Both the position numbers and the translations under genes were made by a program. The notes beneath the pieces are model-generated. The model was not told where the DNA came from. It did no database searches and saw only the letters and a list, made by a program, of their open reading frames with translations. A stretch of 42,572 bases of DNA. It comes from Paracoccus litorisediminis (GTDB taxonomy: Bacteria; Pseudomonadota; Alphaproteobacteria; Rhodobacterales; Rhodobacteraceae). The DNA lies in the NCBI RefSeq assembly GCF_009711205.1, contig NZ_WMIG01000027.1, positions 1 through 42,572 on the forward strand, read 5' to 3'. Shown piece by piece: positions 31,866 through 40,716 of the stretch (position 1 is the first letter of the stretch; each line of letters opens with the position of its first letter).

Positions 31866-32799
31866 GCTGCAGTTTGCGTGCGATCTCCCCGGGGCAGAGC
31901 CCCGGCCGATGGCGAACCCCATCGCTGCCCGCGGCAGCGAACCGGAAGAGCGCGCCGCCTCTTCCAGACCATCTCAAGCCAACCTTGGCGGTTGGATCGC
32001 CCGCCGTTCCGCGGCCCGGTGCCAGGGACGTTGCTCTTCGCTGGCGCTGGAGCAGACTGCCTGGCATCGGGGCGGAACGGTTGCGGCAGGACGCCCGGGG
32101 CTTGCTGGGCCCGGCGCTGCGGCATGGGTGCGGCATCTGGCTGACAGCATCGCGCCGCGCCGTTCTGTCGCCTGCAGCGGCAACGGCTTGGGGTTGCCGC
32201 TTGTGCGGAACCCGGCCGGCTGCCAGCATGGCGACACGGATGGCAGCTGCCCCGGCCGGCCCCCATCCCTCTGCGGGAGATGTCCGGGGTCATGCCGGTC
32301 TCCGGTATCGGTCTGTCCTGCGGAGAGGGCAGGGCAGACCGGCTGCTACCCTCCCGTCGCCTGCGCCGCGCAGATCCCGGGCTTGCTTCCTGCGGCCCGT
32401 GCTGCCAGCCTTTCCGGCATCGCGGCCTGTCGCGGCTGATCCCGCCGGCAGACCGCGTCCGGCGCGCGCTGAACGCGTCGGCTGTCCTCCTGGGAGGCGA
32501 TCTGGCAGGGAAACCTCCCGAGTGGACGGGAAGCTGGCCCTGGCAGCGGAGATGTGTGGCGTGGCTTTCGCGGCGCATGCAACTTGCGCGCGACACCGCT
32601 GCCGCCTAACCTCGCCTTTGGCGCGGTGGGGCATCCCAGCTCTCTCGGTTCTCACAACCCCCGTGCTCCTGGCGGTACATGCTCTCGCCGGATGCCCTCC
32701 AGGCCAGGTTCAGGTTCCCTGCTGGTCTGCGGACCTGGAGGGTATGCCGGCCGGGCGCGCAAGGTGGCCGGGCCGGCGGTCTTTGCCGATGGAGGGGGC
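31866..32799. other. Long stretch between oriT and relaxase without a clear gene
   Basis: About 930 very GC-rich bases. Open frames exist on both strands but overlap one another, lack ribosome sites and show no family signature. One perfect hairpin, CCGGGGC-AGA-GCCCCGG (31889-31905), is present. The segment should include the leader and promoter of the relaxase operon; the rest is unexplained. Confidence 0.4.
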
Positions 32800-34185
32800 A
32801 TGGCCAGCTACCACCTCTCGGTAAAGACCATCAAACGCAGCGCCGGACGTTCGGCGACCGCCGCTGCGGCCTATCGCAGCGGATCGGTGATTGCCTGCGA
32901 CCGCGAGGGCCGGGTGCATGACTACAGCCGCAAGGCCGGCATCGAGGCCTGCTTCATCCTGGCACCGGAGGATGCGCCGGACTGGGTGCAGGACCGTGCT
33001 GCCTTGTGGAACGCCGCTGAGGCCCGCGAGACCCGTAAGAACTCGGTCACCGCCCGGGAATGGGAGCTGGCGCTGCCGGCCGAGCTCGGCGCCGGAGAGC
33101 GCGCGGCGCTGGTGCGCGAGTTTGGGGCGGCGCTGGTGGCGCGCTACGGCATCGCCGTCGACGTGGCGCTGCATGCGCCGCATCGCGAGGGCGATCAGCG
33201 CAATCACCATGCCCATGTTCTGACCACCACAAGGGCGATCGGCGCAGACGGCTTTGGCGACAAGACCCGGGTGCTCGATGCGGCGAAGACCGGCGGCCCC
33301 GAGATCGAGGTCATGCGCGAGCTCTGGGCCGGGCTGCAGAACCGGGCGCTGGAACGGGCCGGAGAGGCCGCGCGCGTCGATCACCGCTCGCTGGATGTCC
33401 AGCGGCAGGTCGCCGAGGCGCGGGGCGATACGCGGACGGCCGAGGAACTCGACCGGGCGCCGGAGGTGAAGCTCGGGCCGGCGGTCAATGCGATGGAGCG
33501 GCGGGCGCAGCGCGAGGCAGAGCGGGACGGGGTGATTTACCAGCCGGTCACCGAACGCGGCCGGGCGGTACATGTCGCCCGTCAGGCGCGCGCGGCATGG
33601 CAGCAGATGCGGGAACGGGTCGAACAGGTCCGGGACGCCTATGACCAGGCCCGCGACAGCGGCCAAAGCCGGGTCGCCGCCGGGCTCGCCGCGCTCAGGG
33701 CCGCGGCAGCCAAGGGTCGCGCGCAGGAGAATAGGCAAGGCGGCTCCACGCCAGGTGAACTACGGGCGCGGCTTGCCGGAAAGCTGGACGGCATACGGGG
33801 ATCAGAGGCGGTCGAGGAGGAGCGGTTGCCTCCGGCGCAGAAGTCTGCGCGACCGCAAAATCCGCACCTAGTGCACGCGCTGGTGCATATCTCCGACGGT
33901 GTAGCGCGTAGTGAACGGATCGGATTCGGTCGCGAGGAAGAAGCACATGCATTCTTCCGGGATTTGAAACAGTCCTATGGTGTCAGCATCCTCGCCCAAG
34001 CTGCGGCAGGAGATGATCGGGCGCTGACCGTGGACTTCCCGGACGCTGGCCAAAGGAGGCGAGTGGTGTGGGGCATCGCAGTGCTGGGAAGGAATTATGG
34101 GGAGATAGCTCGAACTGAGCATGAGATTCGGCGATTGGTCGGACACCGGATGTGCCGCGGGCATGATGAGGGCTGGGAGCGGTGA
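32800..34185 (+). CDS. MobA/MobL-type relaxase (MOBQ family)
   Basis: 461 residues from the ATG at 32800, preceded by GGAGGG; the frame runs further up (32554) without family support. The N-terminal relaxase domain starts MASYHLSVKTIKRSAGRSAT then AAAAYRSG, and motif III is QRNHHAHVLTTTRAIGADGF with the metal-binding histidines. The C-terminal half is a charged helical region (RAAWQQMRERVEQVRDAYDQ) and a short domain ending MCRGHDEGWER. The enzyme nicks oriT and stays bound to the 5' end. At 461 residues it lacks the helicase or primase domains of larger relaxases such as TraA, matching the simple mobilisation type. The IncQ-type nic sequence nearby agrees. Confidence 0.9.
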   Translation: MASYHLSVKTIKRSAGRSATAAAAYRSGSVIACDREGRVHDYSRKAGIEACFILAPEDAPDWVQDRAALWNAAEARETRKNSVTAREWELALPAELGAGERAALVREFGAALVARYGIAVDVALHAPHREGDQRNHHAHVLTTTRAIGADGFGDKTRVLDAAKTGGPEIEVMRELWAGLQNRALERAGEAARVDHRSLDVQRQVAEARGDTRTAEELDRAPEVKLGPAVNAMERRAQREAERDGVIYQPVTERGRAVHVARQARAAWQQMRERVEQVRDAYDQARDSGQSRVAAGLAALRAAAAKGRAQENRQGGSTPGELRARLAGKLDGIRGSEAVEEERLPPAQKSARPQNPHLVHALVHISDGVARSERIGFGREEEAHAFFRDLKQSYGVSILAQAAAGDDRALTVDFPDAGQRRRVVWGIAVLGRNYGEIARTEHEIRRLVGHRMCRGHDEGWER

Positions 34186-34196
34186 GGATGTATCCG

Positions 34197-34480
34197 TCCG
34201 GCTTGACTGCCATTGACAGTTAGGCCTGCTGCCAACCCCAAGGCAGGAGTTCGTCGATGCGGTTGATCTTGTGATCGGCGATATGGGTGAGCATTCCGAC
34301 AGATGGTTCGCCCGAAGACCATACCGTGCCGCAACCGCATTCACCGTCGCACCCGGCTTCAAGCTCTCGGCCACGATCCGTGCCTTGATGTCATCCGGCC
34401 AACGGCGCTGCCCGTTGGCCCGCATATCCACCCCGTAGTCCCGGAGAAACTCCACCGTAGTCGCCATCGCGAAACTCCAG
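34197..34480 (-). mobile_element. IS66-family remnant with a large internal deletion
   Basis: The TnpA start at 34467 (MATTVEFLRDYGVDMRANGQ, then RRWPDDIKARIVAESLKPGA TVNAVAARYGLRANHLSE) is intact for about 57 codons and then jumps near 34296 to the last ~20 codons of an IS66 TnpC (LTHIADHKINRIDELLPWGW QQA, stop at 34220). The rest of tnpA, all of tnpB and nearly all of tnpC, about 2 kb in a typical IS66, is gone. The remnant separates the relaxase from the surface-glycan island. Confidence 0.8.
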
Positions 34481-34729
34481 CCCGATCTGCCTCAGGCGCG
34501 AGGTCGCAGATCTGGCGATCAAGTGGAAGGTGGGGGCCAGGATGCGCATACATCCTAACTGACATTTTTTTGCGCCTTCCGGTTGCTGTAGGGACGGCGA
34601 AAGATGCCCGCACACGTGCAAATGGCACATTAGTAGGATGACATCCTCTCATGCGGGTGATGGCGGCTGGACTACATCTGCTAGCCTCGGGCATAGAGGC
34701 GTGAGCACAAGGCGAGTAGGGGCCGGAGA

Positions 34730-35002
34730 ATGAGCTATTATCACCACCTAATTAAGAAATTTGATGGTTGTCCGGTGTCTGTCGCAATCACAGACGATGC
34801 TGACTGGCGGGCGGCCATAGTTGCACCGATCAAGAGGGTGTCGTCACTCACGACCGCAGCAGAGTATATTCTAGACAAGGGCAGTAGTCTGCGGTTCGTC
34901 GTGGTCACAGCCCATACCGCCGAAGGCGATGTGGATATCAATCCCGATGACGTCGAAAACCTTGTTGCCGTAGTTCAATTGATTCGCGATTGCCAAGATT
35001 GA
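34730..35002 (+). CDS. Hypothetical protein
   Basis: 90 residues, start MSYYHHLIKKFDGCPVSVAI with AGGGG seven bases upstream. The pattern of strands and helices (VSVAITDDADWRAAIVAPIK; SSLRFVVVTAHTAEGDVDIN) is that of a small alpha/beta protein ending in an acidic helix (DDVENLVAVVQLIRDCQD). No motif that I recognise. It is the first gene beyond the IS66 remnant, with base composition between the GC-rich backbone and the AT-rich island. Confidence 0.6.
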   Translation: MSYYHHLIKKFDGCPVSVAITDDADWRAAIVAPIKRVSSLTTAAEYILDKGSSLRFVVVTAHTAEGDVDINPDDVENLVAVVQLIRDCQD

Positions 35003-35334
35003 CGCCAGAAAACGGGAATCTAAGCACTCCACAAGTTCAGCTTCGCGTGAAACATCATTCCCTCAGTTCGGTAGGAAATGCGCCCATCTCCAACCCTCCG
35101 GTCCGCGCGATAGGCACCCAACGGCGGTGGGGCCAAACAGTCTAGCTAGTGCGATCCGATGTTGAATGCAATGTGAAGGAGTTAGCGACAAGTAGCCATC
35201 AGCGCGCCCAAGGATCTTGCAGGGTTGGGGCATAGCAGTAAAGACCTGCCTCCCAATAAGCTCCCAACGAAAACTAGAAAATATCGAAAAATGCACCCTC
35301 CGATAAAACCCCAAGAAAATAGAAAGGAATATAA
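35003..35334. other. Non-coding stretch before the glycan island
   Basis: No supported gene. Base composition falls toward AT at its right end (near 35275-35334), where the island's promoter is expected. The AAAGGA ribosome site of the first island gene lies at about 35322-35328. Confidence 0.35.
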
Positions 35335-36183
35335 ATGCCATTCAGGGATCTAGATAAAGTTGATCTATGTGAATATGTAATCTCTGAGCGGAAAAATGTC
35401 CCGTTCTGGTTGTTTATGCATATACCAAAAACCGCAGGATCATCATTTTCCGAGTCAATGCAACGTTTGCTGCCTCCGTATAAAAATGTTCAAGTTGATT
35501 ATGCGGACGCCGCTCTTACGCACAATGAAAAGATTAATCTAGCTGCCGACAATTTTATTGAGGCTCACTCAAGGAGCGCTTACCGTTCCGCATCCGGGCA
35601 TATGCCATATGATCTTATTGAAAAAATAACGAATGTTATACCAGGTGCAAAAACCGTAACATTTCTCCGTAACCCGGTGTCACGGGTTGTATCTGATTAC
35701 AGATATCAACGGACTCCTCAACACCCCCCATACGAAGACTTTAAGAGGCGATTCCCAACTATCGAGAGTTATATCGAATCCACAGAATCGCAAAACAAAA
35801 TAGCAAGATTTATTGGCGGCAGAGGTGTCGATCTACGCAATATTGATCTAATAGAAAGAATTGACGAGAAGTTCTCTTTCGTTGGTTTATTGGAGATGTA
35901 TCCACTGTCATACAATGTGATATTCAATTTGTTTGGGCAAGGAGGGCAGTTTCCGATCATCCACTCAAGGAAAACGCCGGACATCGCAGACACCAAAGTT
36001 GATATTACTGAAGAGATAATTTCTAAAATAAAATCAACAAATAATCTTGATTTAGAAATTTATAATCACGTTAGTGCTAGATTGAATAAAGTGAAGGGGG
36101 AGTGGAAAAAGTATTTGGAGGTAGGGTTCCCGGATGAATGGAAGGAGTTGAGTAAAGGAGAGGTGGAGGAAATCGAAGTATAA
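35335..36183 (+). CDS. Sulfotransferase-family protein (type 2)
   Basis: 282 residues from an ATG preceded by AAAGGA. The PAPS 5'-phosphosulfate loop is FMHIPKTAGSSFSESM at about residue 28, and the 3'-phosphate segment is VTFLRNPVSRVVSDYRYQRT at about 105, the two hallmarks of the sulfotransferase_2 family. These enzymes move sulfate from PAPS to carbohydrate hydroxyls in capsules or exopolysaccharides. It is the first gene of an AT-rich surface-glycan block, and a second, different sulfotransferase closes the block on the other strand. Cytoplasmic; no membrane segment seen. Confidence 0.88.
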   Translation: MPFRDLDKVDLCEYVISERKNVPFWLFMHIPKTAGSSFSESMQRLLPPYKNVQVDYADAALTHNEKINLAADNFIEAHSRSAYRSASGHMPYDLIEKITNVIPGAKTVTFLRNPVSRVVSDYRYQRTPQHPPYEDFKRRFPTIESYIESTESQNKIARFIGGRGVDLRNIDLIERIDEKFSFVGLLEMYPLSYNVIFNLFGQGGQFPIIHSRKTPDIADTKVDITEEIISKIKSTNNLDLEIYNHVSARLNKVKGEWKKYLEVGFPDEWKELSKGEVEEIEV

Positions 36184-36256
36184 AGTCTCCTTCGCTATCG
36201 TGTAATATCTCACCTGAAGTGGCTAAGTGTGCTTTGAAATTCTCGGAGTCAGGGTT

Positions 36257-37396
36257 GTGACAAAGAATATACATGTAATGTATTCGTTCGCCGGAAACAA
36301 AAATTTTGGCGATGACTATATCGCTAGCGAGTGGATTCGTTTTAATAAAAAGTCCGGATACGGAAAGCAGATACTCTTCTCGTCTGACTCGACGTGGTTG
36401 CAAAGCTATCACATGCAAGATGGAGCAATATTCAATAACGTTCTGCCTGCCATTATACATCAACACGCAAAAGAAATGCGGGAAAATTTAGGGGTGGAGC
36501 GGTTAAGTGTTGCGCAATATATCGAATGTGGAAACGCTGCCGCTGACTTTCTAATCGAAAGTGATCAATGGCGCGGCCTGATACGAAATATCGTGTCTCT
36601 TCAGGCGTGTGGCGGCGGATACGTCAACCAGATATTTCCCCAAGTCTATTCTGTAGTAAGCATGATGAAGCGCTTAGGAGAGCGACTCGCTGTTCCACTT
36701 TACGGAACCGGATTAGGGCTTTGCCCAATGGACACCACAGATTCTGCGATAACTTCAGTATTCGAGGGATTCGAGAGAATTGAGTGTCGCGACAGGGAGA
36801 GCCTCAATGCCCTTAATGAAACTGGGGGTAAGATAGCTTCTTCCTTCGGATGTGATGATACTTTTCTAACGCCAGTACGGTACGCACAGCAGCCTACGAG
36901 AAAACCCACTCTCTTCATAAACATACAATCAGATTCGAACGCGCATTTGCAAAGTGAGATATTGAACAGGGTGCAGAATCTGGCAGGCCAGTTGAAAGAT
37001 ACACACACTGTAAACTACATCCACTTCTTTCAAAGATCTGATGCTAGATTTCTATCTGCCTTGAAAAACGTGGTCGATATAAGCGCTGTTTACAGCAAGG
37101 ATCAGCTATATGCTGGCGGACTTCCGTTTCAACAAGGTGATATCTGCGTTTCATCACGCTTTCACCTGCATATGCTAGCGTCACGTTTGGGCGCTAAAGG
37201 TGCATATGTTTCCGGTCGTCCTGGCTACTATGATATAAAACATAGGTCTGTTGTAGATCTTGGGTCAAATTGGATTGATTTGATGGATGAAAGTTTCGTT
37301 CCGGAATCTATTCTAAGTCAATCTGCTCCGGAGATGGATGAGTGTAGCCTCATGATGAGTAAAAGAGCGTTGGCAACCGAAATTCTCATGAATTGA
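36257..37396 (+). CDS. Polysaccharide pyruvyl transferase family protein
   Basis: 379 residues from a GTG at 36257, eight bases after GGAG; a GTG at 36227 is possible but lacks a ribosome site. The N-terminus HVMYSFAGNKNFGDDYIASE has the GNxNFGDD pattern of WcaK/CsaB-type enzymes. QACGGGYVNQIFP matches the glycine-rich GGG motif, and the C-terminal CVSSRFHLHMLASRLGAKGA is the SRxHxxxxA block that binds the substrate. Such enzymes add pyruvate ketals from PEP to sugars of exopolysaccharide or cell-wall polymers. It follows the sulfotransferase by 73 bases in the same direction. Confidence 0.85.
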   Translation: MTKNIHVMYSFAGNKNFGDDYIASEWIRFNKKSGYGKQILFSSDSTWLQSYHMQDGAIFNNVLPAIIHQHAKEMRENLGVERLSVAQYIECGNAAADFLIESDQWRGLIRNIVSLQACGGGYVNQIFPQVYSVVSMMKRLGERLAVPLYGTGLGLCPMDTTDSAITSVFEGFERIECRDRESLNALNETGGKIASSFGCDDTFLTPVRYAQQPTRKPTLFINIQSDSNAHLQSEILNRVQNLAGQLKDTHTVNYIHFFQRSDARFLSALKNVVDISAVYSKDQLYAGGLPFQQGDICVSSRFHLHMLASRLGAKGAYVSGRPGYYDIKHRSVVDLGSNWIDLMDESFVPESILSQSAPEMDECSLMMSKRALATEILMN

Positions 37397-37445
37397 ATAG
37401 ATCAGTAATCACTCCGATACGAAAGCAGGACTGAAAGTAAGAAAA

Positions 37446-38597
37446 ATGCAGAAAAATATTCTCATGATGGGAGCTGGACTCTCATGTGCCGTTATCGGCC
37501 GCACGCTTGCAGAAAGTGGTCACAGCGTGACGGTAATTGATTCACGCGAGCATGTGGGTGGAAACTGTTTCACTGAGCGTGATGAACGTACGGGTGTAAT
37601 GCTTCACGTATATGGCCCCCATATTTTCCATACAGATGATAAAGAGGTATGGGACTATGTTAATAAATTTGCTGAATTTAGGCCTTATAAAAATCAAGTG
37701 AAAACGACCTCCGGTGGCGAGGTTTACTCTCTTCCCATCAATTTGCATACCATTAATCAACTATTTAAGTCCTCAATGCGCCCTCAGGAAGCCATTGAAT
37801 TCATTTCCAATAAATCGGACAAATCTATTGTTGATCCTCAGTCTTTTGAAGAGCAAGCGCTCCGATTTGTCGGCCCTGAGCTATATGAAGCGTTCTTGAA
37901 GGGATACACTCTTAAGCAATGGGGAAGGGATCCAAAGGATCTGCCTGCATCCATTCTCAAGCGCCTGCCAGTTAGATTTAATTATGATGATAACTATTTC
38001 TTCCATAAATTTCAAGGAATGCCATCAAATGGATACACCGAAATGATCGAAGGCATCCTTAATCACCCAAATATTTCCATCAAGCTTGGCGTTCGCGGTG
38101 ACCGTGCGCTAGCTACTCAATTCGATCACACCTTCTATAGCGGTCCATTAGATGGTTGGTTCGATTATTCCATCGGGAGGTTGGCGTATAGAACATTGGA
38201 TTTTGAAAAATTCTACTTTGATGGTGATTATCAAGGATGTGCCGTAATGAATTATGGCGACGCTGATTATCCATATACTAGAACTTCCGAGCACAAGCAC
38301 TTTGCACCTTGGGAGGAGCATGAAGCTTCTGTATTGTATAATGAAAAGTCACGCGAATGCCAGCCGGACGATATTCCTTATTATCCTATCAGACAGCAGG
38401 CGGAACGTGAGCTATTATTGCAGTATGTAAAGATAGCAAAAGGTGAGCGAGGTATAACGTTTGTGGGACGACTGGGAACATACCGATATCTAGACATGGA
38501 TGTCACTATTAGGGAAGCACTAGACTGCGCCAGAGAATGGCTTCTGGCCGATGAGTGCGGCGGAGAGCTTCCGATTTTTAGTGTAAATCCAATCTAG
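37446..38597 (+). CDS. glf: UDP-galactopyranose mutase
   Basis: 383 residues. The FAD-binding start is ILMMGAGLSCAVIGRTLAES (GxGxxxxxxG) followed by VTVIDSREHVGGNCFTERDE, the GGN motif of the family. YGPHIFHTDDKEVWDYVNKF, LKGYTLKQWGRDPKDLPASI and RLGTYRYLDMD carry the residues that hold UDP-Galp and the flavin in known structures. The enzyme interconverts UDP-galactopyranose and UDP-galactofuranose, so the polymer made by this locus probably contains galactofuranose. Length is normal (370-395). Confidence 0.95.
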   Translation: MQKNILMMGAGLSCAVIGRTLAESGHSVTVIDSREHVGGNCFTERDERTGVMLHVYGPHIFHTDDKEVWDYVNKFAEFRPYKNQVKTTSGGEVYSLPINLHTINQLFKSSMRPQEAIEFISNKSDKSIVDPQSFEEQALRFVGPELYEAFLKGYTLKQWGRDPKDLPASILKRLPVRFNYDDNYFFHKFQGMPSNGYTEMIEGILNHPNISIKLGVRGDRALATQFDHTFYSGPLDGWFDYSIGRLAYRTLDFEKFYFDGDYQGCAVMNYGDADYPYTRTSEHKHFAPWEEHEASVLYNEKSRECQPDDIPYYPIRQQAERELLLQYVKIAKGERGITFVGRLGTYRYLDMDVTIREALDCAREWLLADECGGELPIFSVNPI

Positions 38598-38626
38598 ATT
38601 TTAAAGGTTAAAAGGGAGTATGTGCG

Positions 38627-39571
38627 ATGAAGTACGCTATTCTATTTAGAACACATTACTGGACAGATTATCTGGCCGTTCGTTTTTCCGAACTTAAATC
38701 GATGGCGCCTGGGGCCGATGTTTATGTGGCTTATGACGCAACAAATGGCAAAGCCCCCGATATCCCGGAGGCGGCCTCACACTCTCTTGCTTCCCTTCGT
38801 GCATTAGGATTGTATTTGCCTGAGGAGAAAGCGCTATGGTATTGCGGCGACTATCCGTTCTATGATTTCTATCTACGAAATCCAAATTATGACTTTTATC
38901 TAATGATCGAGAACGATGTTTATCTACAGGGCATAGATATTGACAGAATTGTTGCGGGGTGCCTCGATCAGGGTGTGGATATTTTGGGTGCGCATTTCCT
39001 AAATGTCAAAGACACCAAACCTGGTCAAGCATTTCACGCTGGGTGCTCGAACTACGATGTATGGCGCAAGTGCTTCTTCCCGGTGGTTGGTTTAAGACGT
39101 TCTGCACTTGTGTCTCTTTTCTCTGAAAGACTGCGGCAAGCGGAAAGAAAGGAGCGCAACCAAGAGTATGAGATACCATTCTGTGAAACCTACGTCGGAA
39201 GCGAGTCACTTCGGCAAGGTTGGGCCAATAGAGAGCTGGGCTCGGTAACGCCACTACGCACCTATGGCGCTTCAAAATATATGCTTCATGACAAGATCAG
39301 TACTGAGTACTCTTCTGGCGTATGGCATTCCGTTTTTCCGGCAGATCGCTACATTGACTCAAAAATTAATCTTGAATATCGGAAGCATGGTAAAAATTCT
39401 TTTACTACGCCAGATTTGGTGTCCGACCTTCGAGACGCGATTACCTATGCGAAAGTTTCTGCCGATAATATACTAATTCATCTGGTGCGATCGACGAACG
39501 GCAAAGTTAACAAAGAGCTGTTCAACGAAAGGATTAGTAATTACCTAATGCCAAACTTAAGTGATTCGTAA
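38627..39571 (+). CDS. Glycosyltransferase-like protein
   Basis: 314 residues with GGGAG eight bases upstream. The N-terminus MKYAILFRTHYWTDYLAVRF followed by VYVAYDATNGKAPDI is a Rossmann-like nucleotide-sugar domain, and NYDFYLMIENDVYLQGIDID contains an acidic E-N-D where GT-A enzymes have the DxD metal motif. The C-terminal part (VGSESLRQGWANRELGSVTP) is not diagnostic. Position after glf suggests it uses a sugar of the same polymer, perhaps galactofuranose. Family not named with certainty. Confidence 0.6.
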   Translation: MKYAILFRTHYWTDYLAVRFSELKSMAPGADVYVAYDATNGKAPDIPEAASHSLASLRALGLYLPEEKALWYCGDYPFYDFYLRNPNYDFYLMIENDVYLQGIDIDRIVAGCLDQGVDILGAHFLNVKDTKPGQAFHAGCSNYDVWRKCFFPVVGLRRSALVSLFSERLRQAERKERNQEYEIPFCETYVGSESLRQGWANRELGSVTPLRTYGASKYMLHDKISTEYSSGVWHSVFPADRYIDSKINLEYRKHGKNSFTTPDLVSDLRDAITYAKVSADNILIHLVRSTNGKVNKELFNERISNYLMPNLSDS

Positions 39572-39612
39572 TCGGATCCTGATTAATATTCAACTATGGT
39601 GCGCGGATTGAT

Positions 39613-40545
39613 ATGAAGATTGACGAAGTATTCAATGGGAAGTTCAGTGCGGCGGAAGCCGAGGTTCAGCTAAAGAAGATCCTTCATCAGTGGTGGTACA
39701 ATAATTCACACGCAGGATTGGCTATATCTCGTGGCGATTTGTATGAGATAGTTTCAGCGCGTGATAGATCGCGATCCTTGCTGGACCAGTTGTTTTCTCG
39801 ACTGTTGGAAGAAGCAGAGGTTCGACGCAGTAATTTTTCTCTCTTTTCTTCGTGGAAGTTCGTTTCATTGGGAGAGGACTGTTTCAGTAGGTCCCTAACT
39901 ACTAGATGGGGTTTCAAAAAATCATCAGGGTTGGGGGAGAAGTCACGACCATTTGACCTTGCTGTTCATCCACCAGGCTCTCTTAAGGCCCTGATTGATG
40001 AAGACTTTGCCGGCTATCTTGACTCAGAATATTTGCAGTTCAGTGAGCGCGCGAATCATTGCTTCAACAGGAAGTATGGTGTTGGGTTCAATCATGAGAC
40101 TGGAGTTGAATATGCAGAAGACGACTTTAAGAAACTGAAGGAGGTCTATGCTCGGCGCGTGGCTATTTTTCAAGGCGATCTTTTAGACACTGCCAGAACG
40201 TGTTTTGTTTTACACCTCGAAGGTCCCAGTGATAAAAAATGGGGTGATGCGATGAGGCTCATTGATACAATTTTGGAGAGAAGCGCGTCTGTTGACCCTG
40301 TCATATTCTGCATTTCCACTTTTAAGTTTGGAGCCAATATTGACTGTGCAGCGCGCCTTGGATTTGAGCGAAAAGGTGTTTACTTCATAGAGAAGGCCTA
40401 TCCGTTCCCGAAGTATGTTTGGCACGTGTCGAATAGAACCGAGGAAGGTAAGGAGTTTGAAAAGAACATTGCGGAGAATGTAGCTAGTTTGCTGACCGAT
40501 CACGTCGATAGGTTAGGTGGAGAGTATCGACCGCAGGGCGCATAG
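39613..40545 (+). CDS. DUF1796-family protein (putative papain-like cysteine peptidase)
   Basis: 310 residues. The region WKFVSLGEDCFSRSLTTRWG then SRPFDLAVHPPGSLKALIDE, and later NRKYGVGFNHETGVEYAEDD, is the DUF1796 pattern: a catalytic-type Cys after SLGxxC, an Asp in PFDxx and a His in FNHE. The family is annotated as a putative papain-like peptidase from fold predictions; no substrate is known, and members occur often beside polysaccharide or glycosyltransferase genes. The N-terminal ~75 residues form an extra helical region. It is the last plus-strand gene of the island. Confidence 0.8.
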   Translation: MKIDEVFNGKFSAAEAEVQLKKILHQWWYNNSHAGLAISRGDLYEIVSARDRSRSLLDQLFSRLLEEAEVRRSNFSLFSSWKFVSLGEDCFSRSLTTRWGFKKSSGLGEKSRPFDLAVHPPGSLKALIDEDFAGYLDSEYLQFSERANHCFNRKYGVGFNHETGVEYAEDDFKKLKEVYARRVAIFQGDLLDTARTCFVLHLEGPSDKKWGDAMRLIDTILERSASVDPVIFCISTFKFGANIDCAARLGFERKGVYFIEKAYPFPKYVWHVSNRTEEGKEFEKNIAENVASLLTDHVDRLGGEYRPQGA

Positions 40546-40680
40546 TAGTATTGGTTTAACTGGCTAGCTATGAGGCGGAGTGAGATATCGATTAACTGTC
40601 TTTTCGTGTTGTTAAGGGGCGGGTTATTACATCGTGGTCGGATGCTGTAACAGCTACCCCGGCGAGTGCCAACTGGAAGC

Positions 40681-40712
40681 AAAAAACCCGACTGCATGGC
40701 GGTCGGGTTTTT
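40681..40712. terminator. Bidirectional intrinsic terminator
   Basis: AAAAACCCGAC-TGCATGGCG-GTCGGGTTTTT: six GC-rich pairs with flanking A/T runs on both sides, between the converging DUF1796 and sulfotransferase genes. It should end transcription from both directions. Confidence 0.93.
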
Positions 40713-40716
40713 CAAA

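Noticed and set aside
31769..32824. Plus-strand open frame of 351 codons before the relaxase
   Set aside because: Composition is dominated by Pro, Arg, Ala and Gly with no family signature or ribosome site, and equally long frames overlap it on both strands.
32710..33738. Minus-strand open frame of 342 codons
   Set aside because: Antisense to the relaxase, whose motifs and start are convincing; no ribosome site or domain in the shadow frame.
35063..35341. Minus-strand 92-codon open frame before the glycan island
   Set aside because: No ribosome site or recognised motif, odd composition, and its start overlaps the first codons of the sulfotransferase gene.
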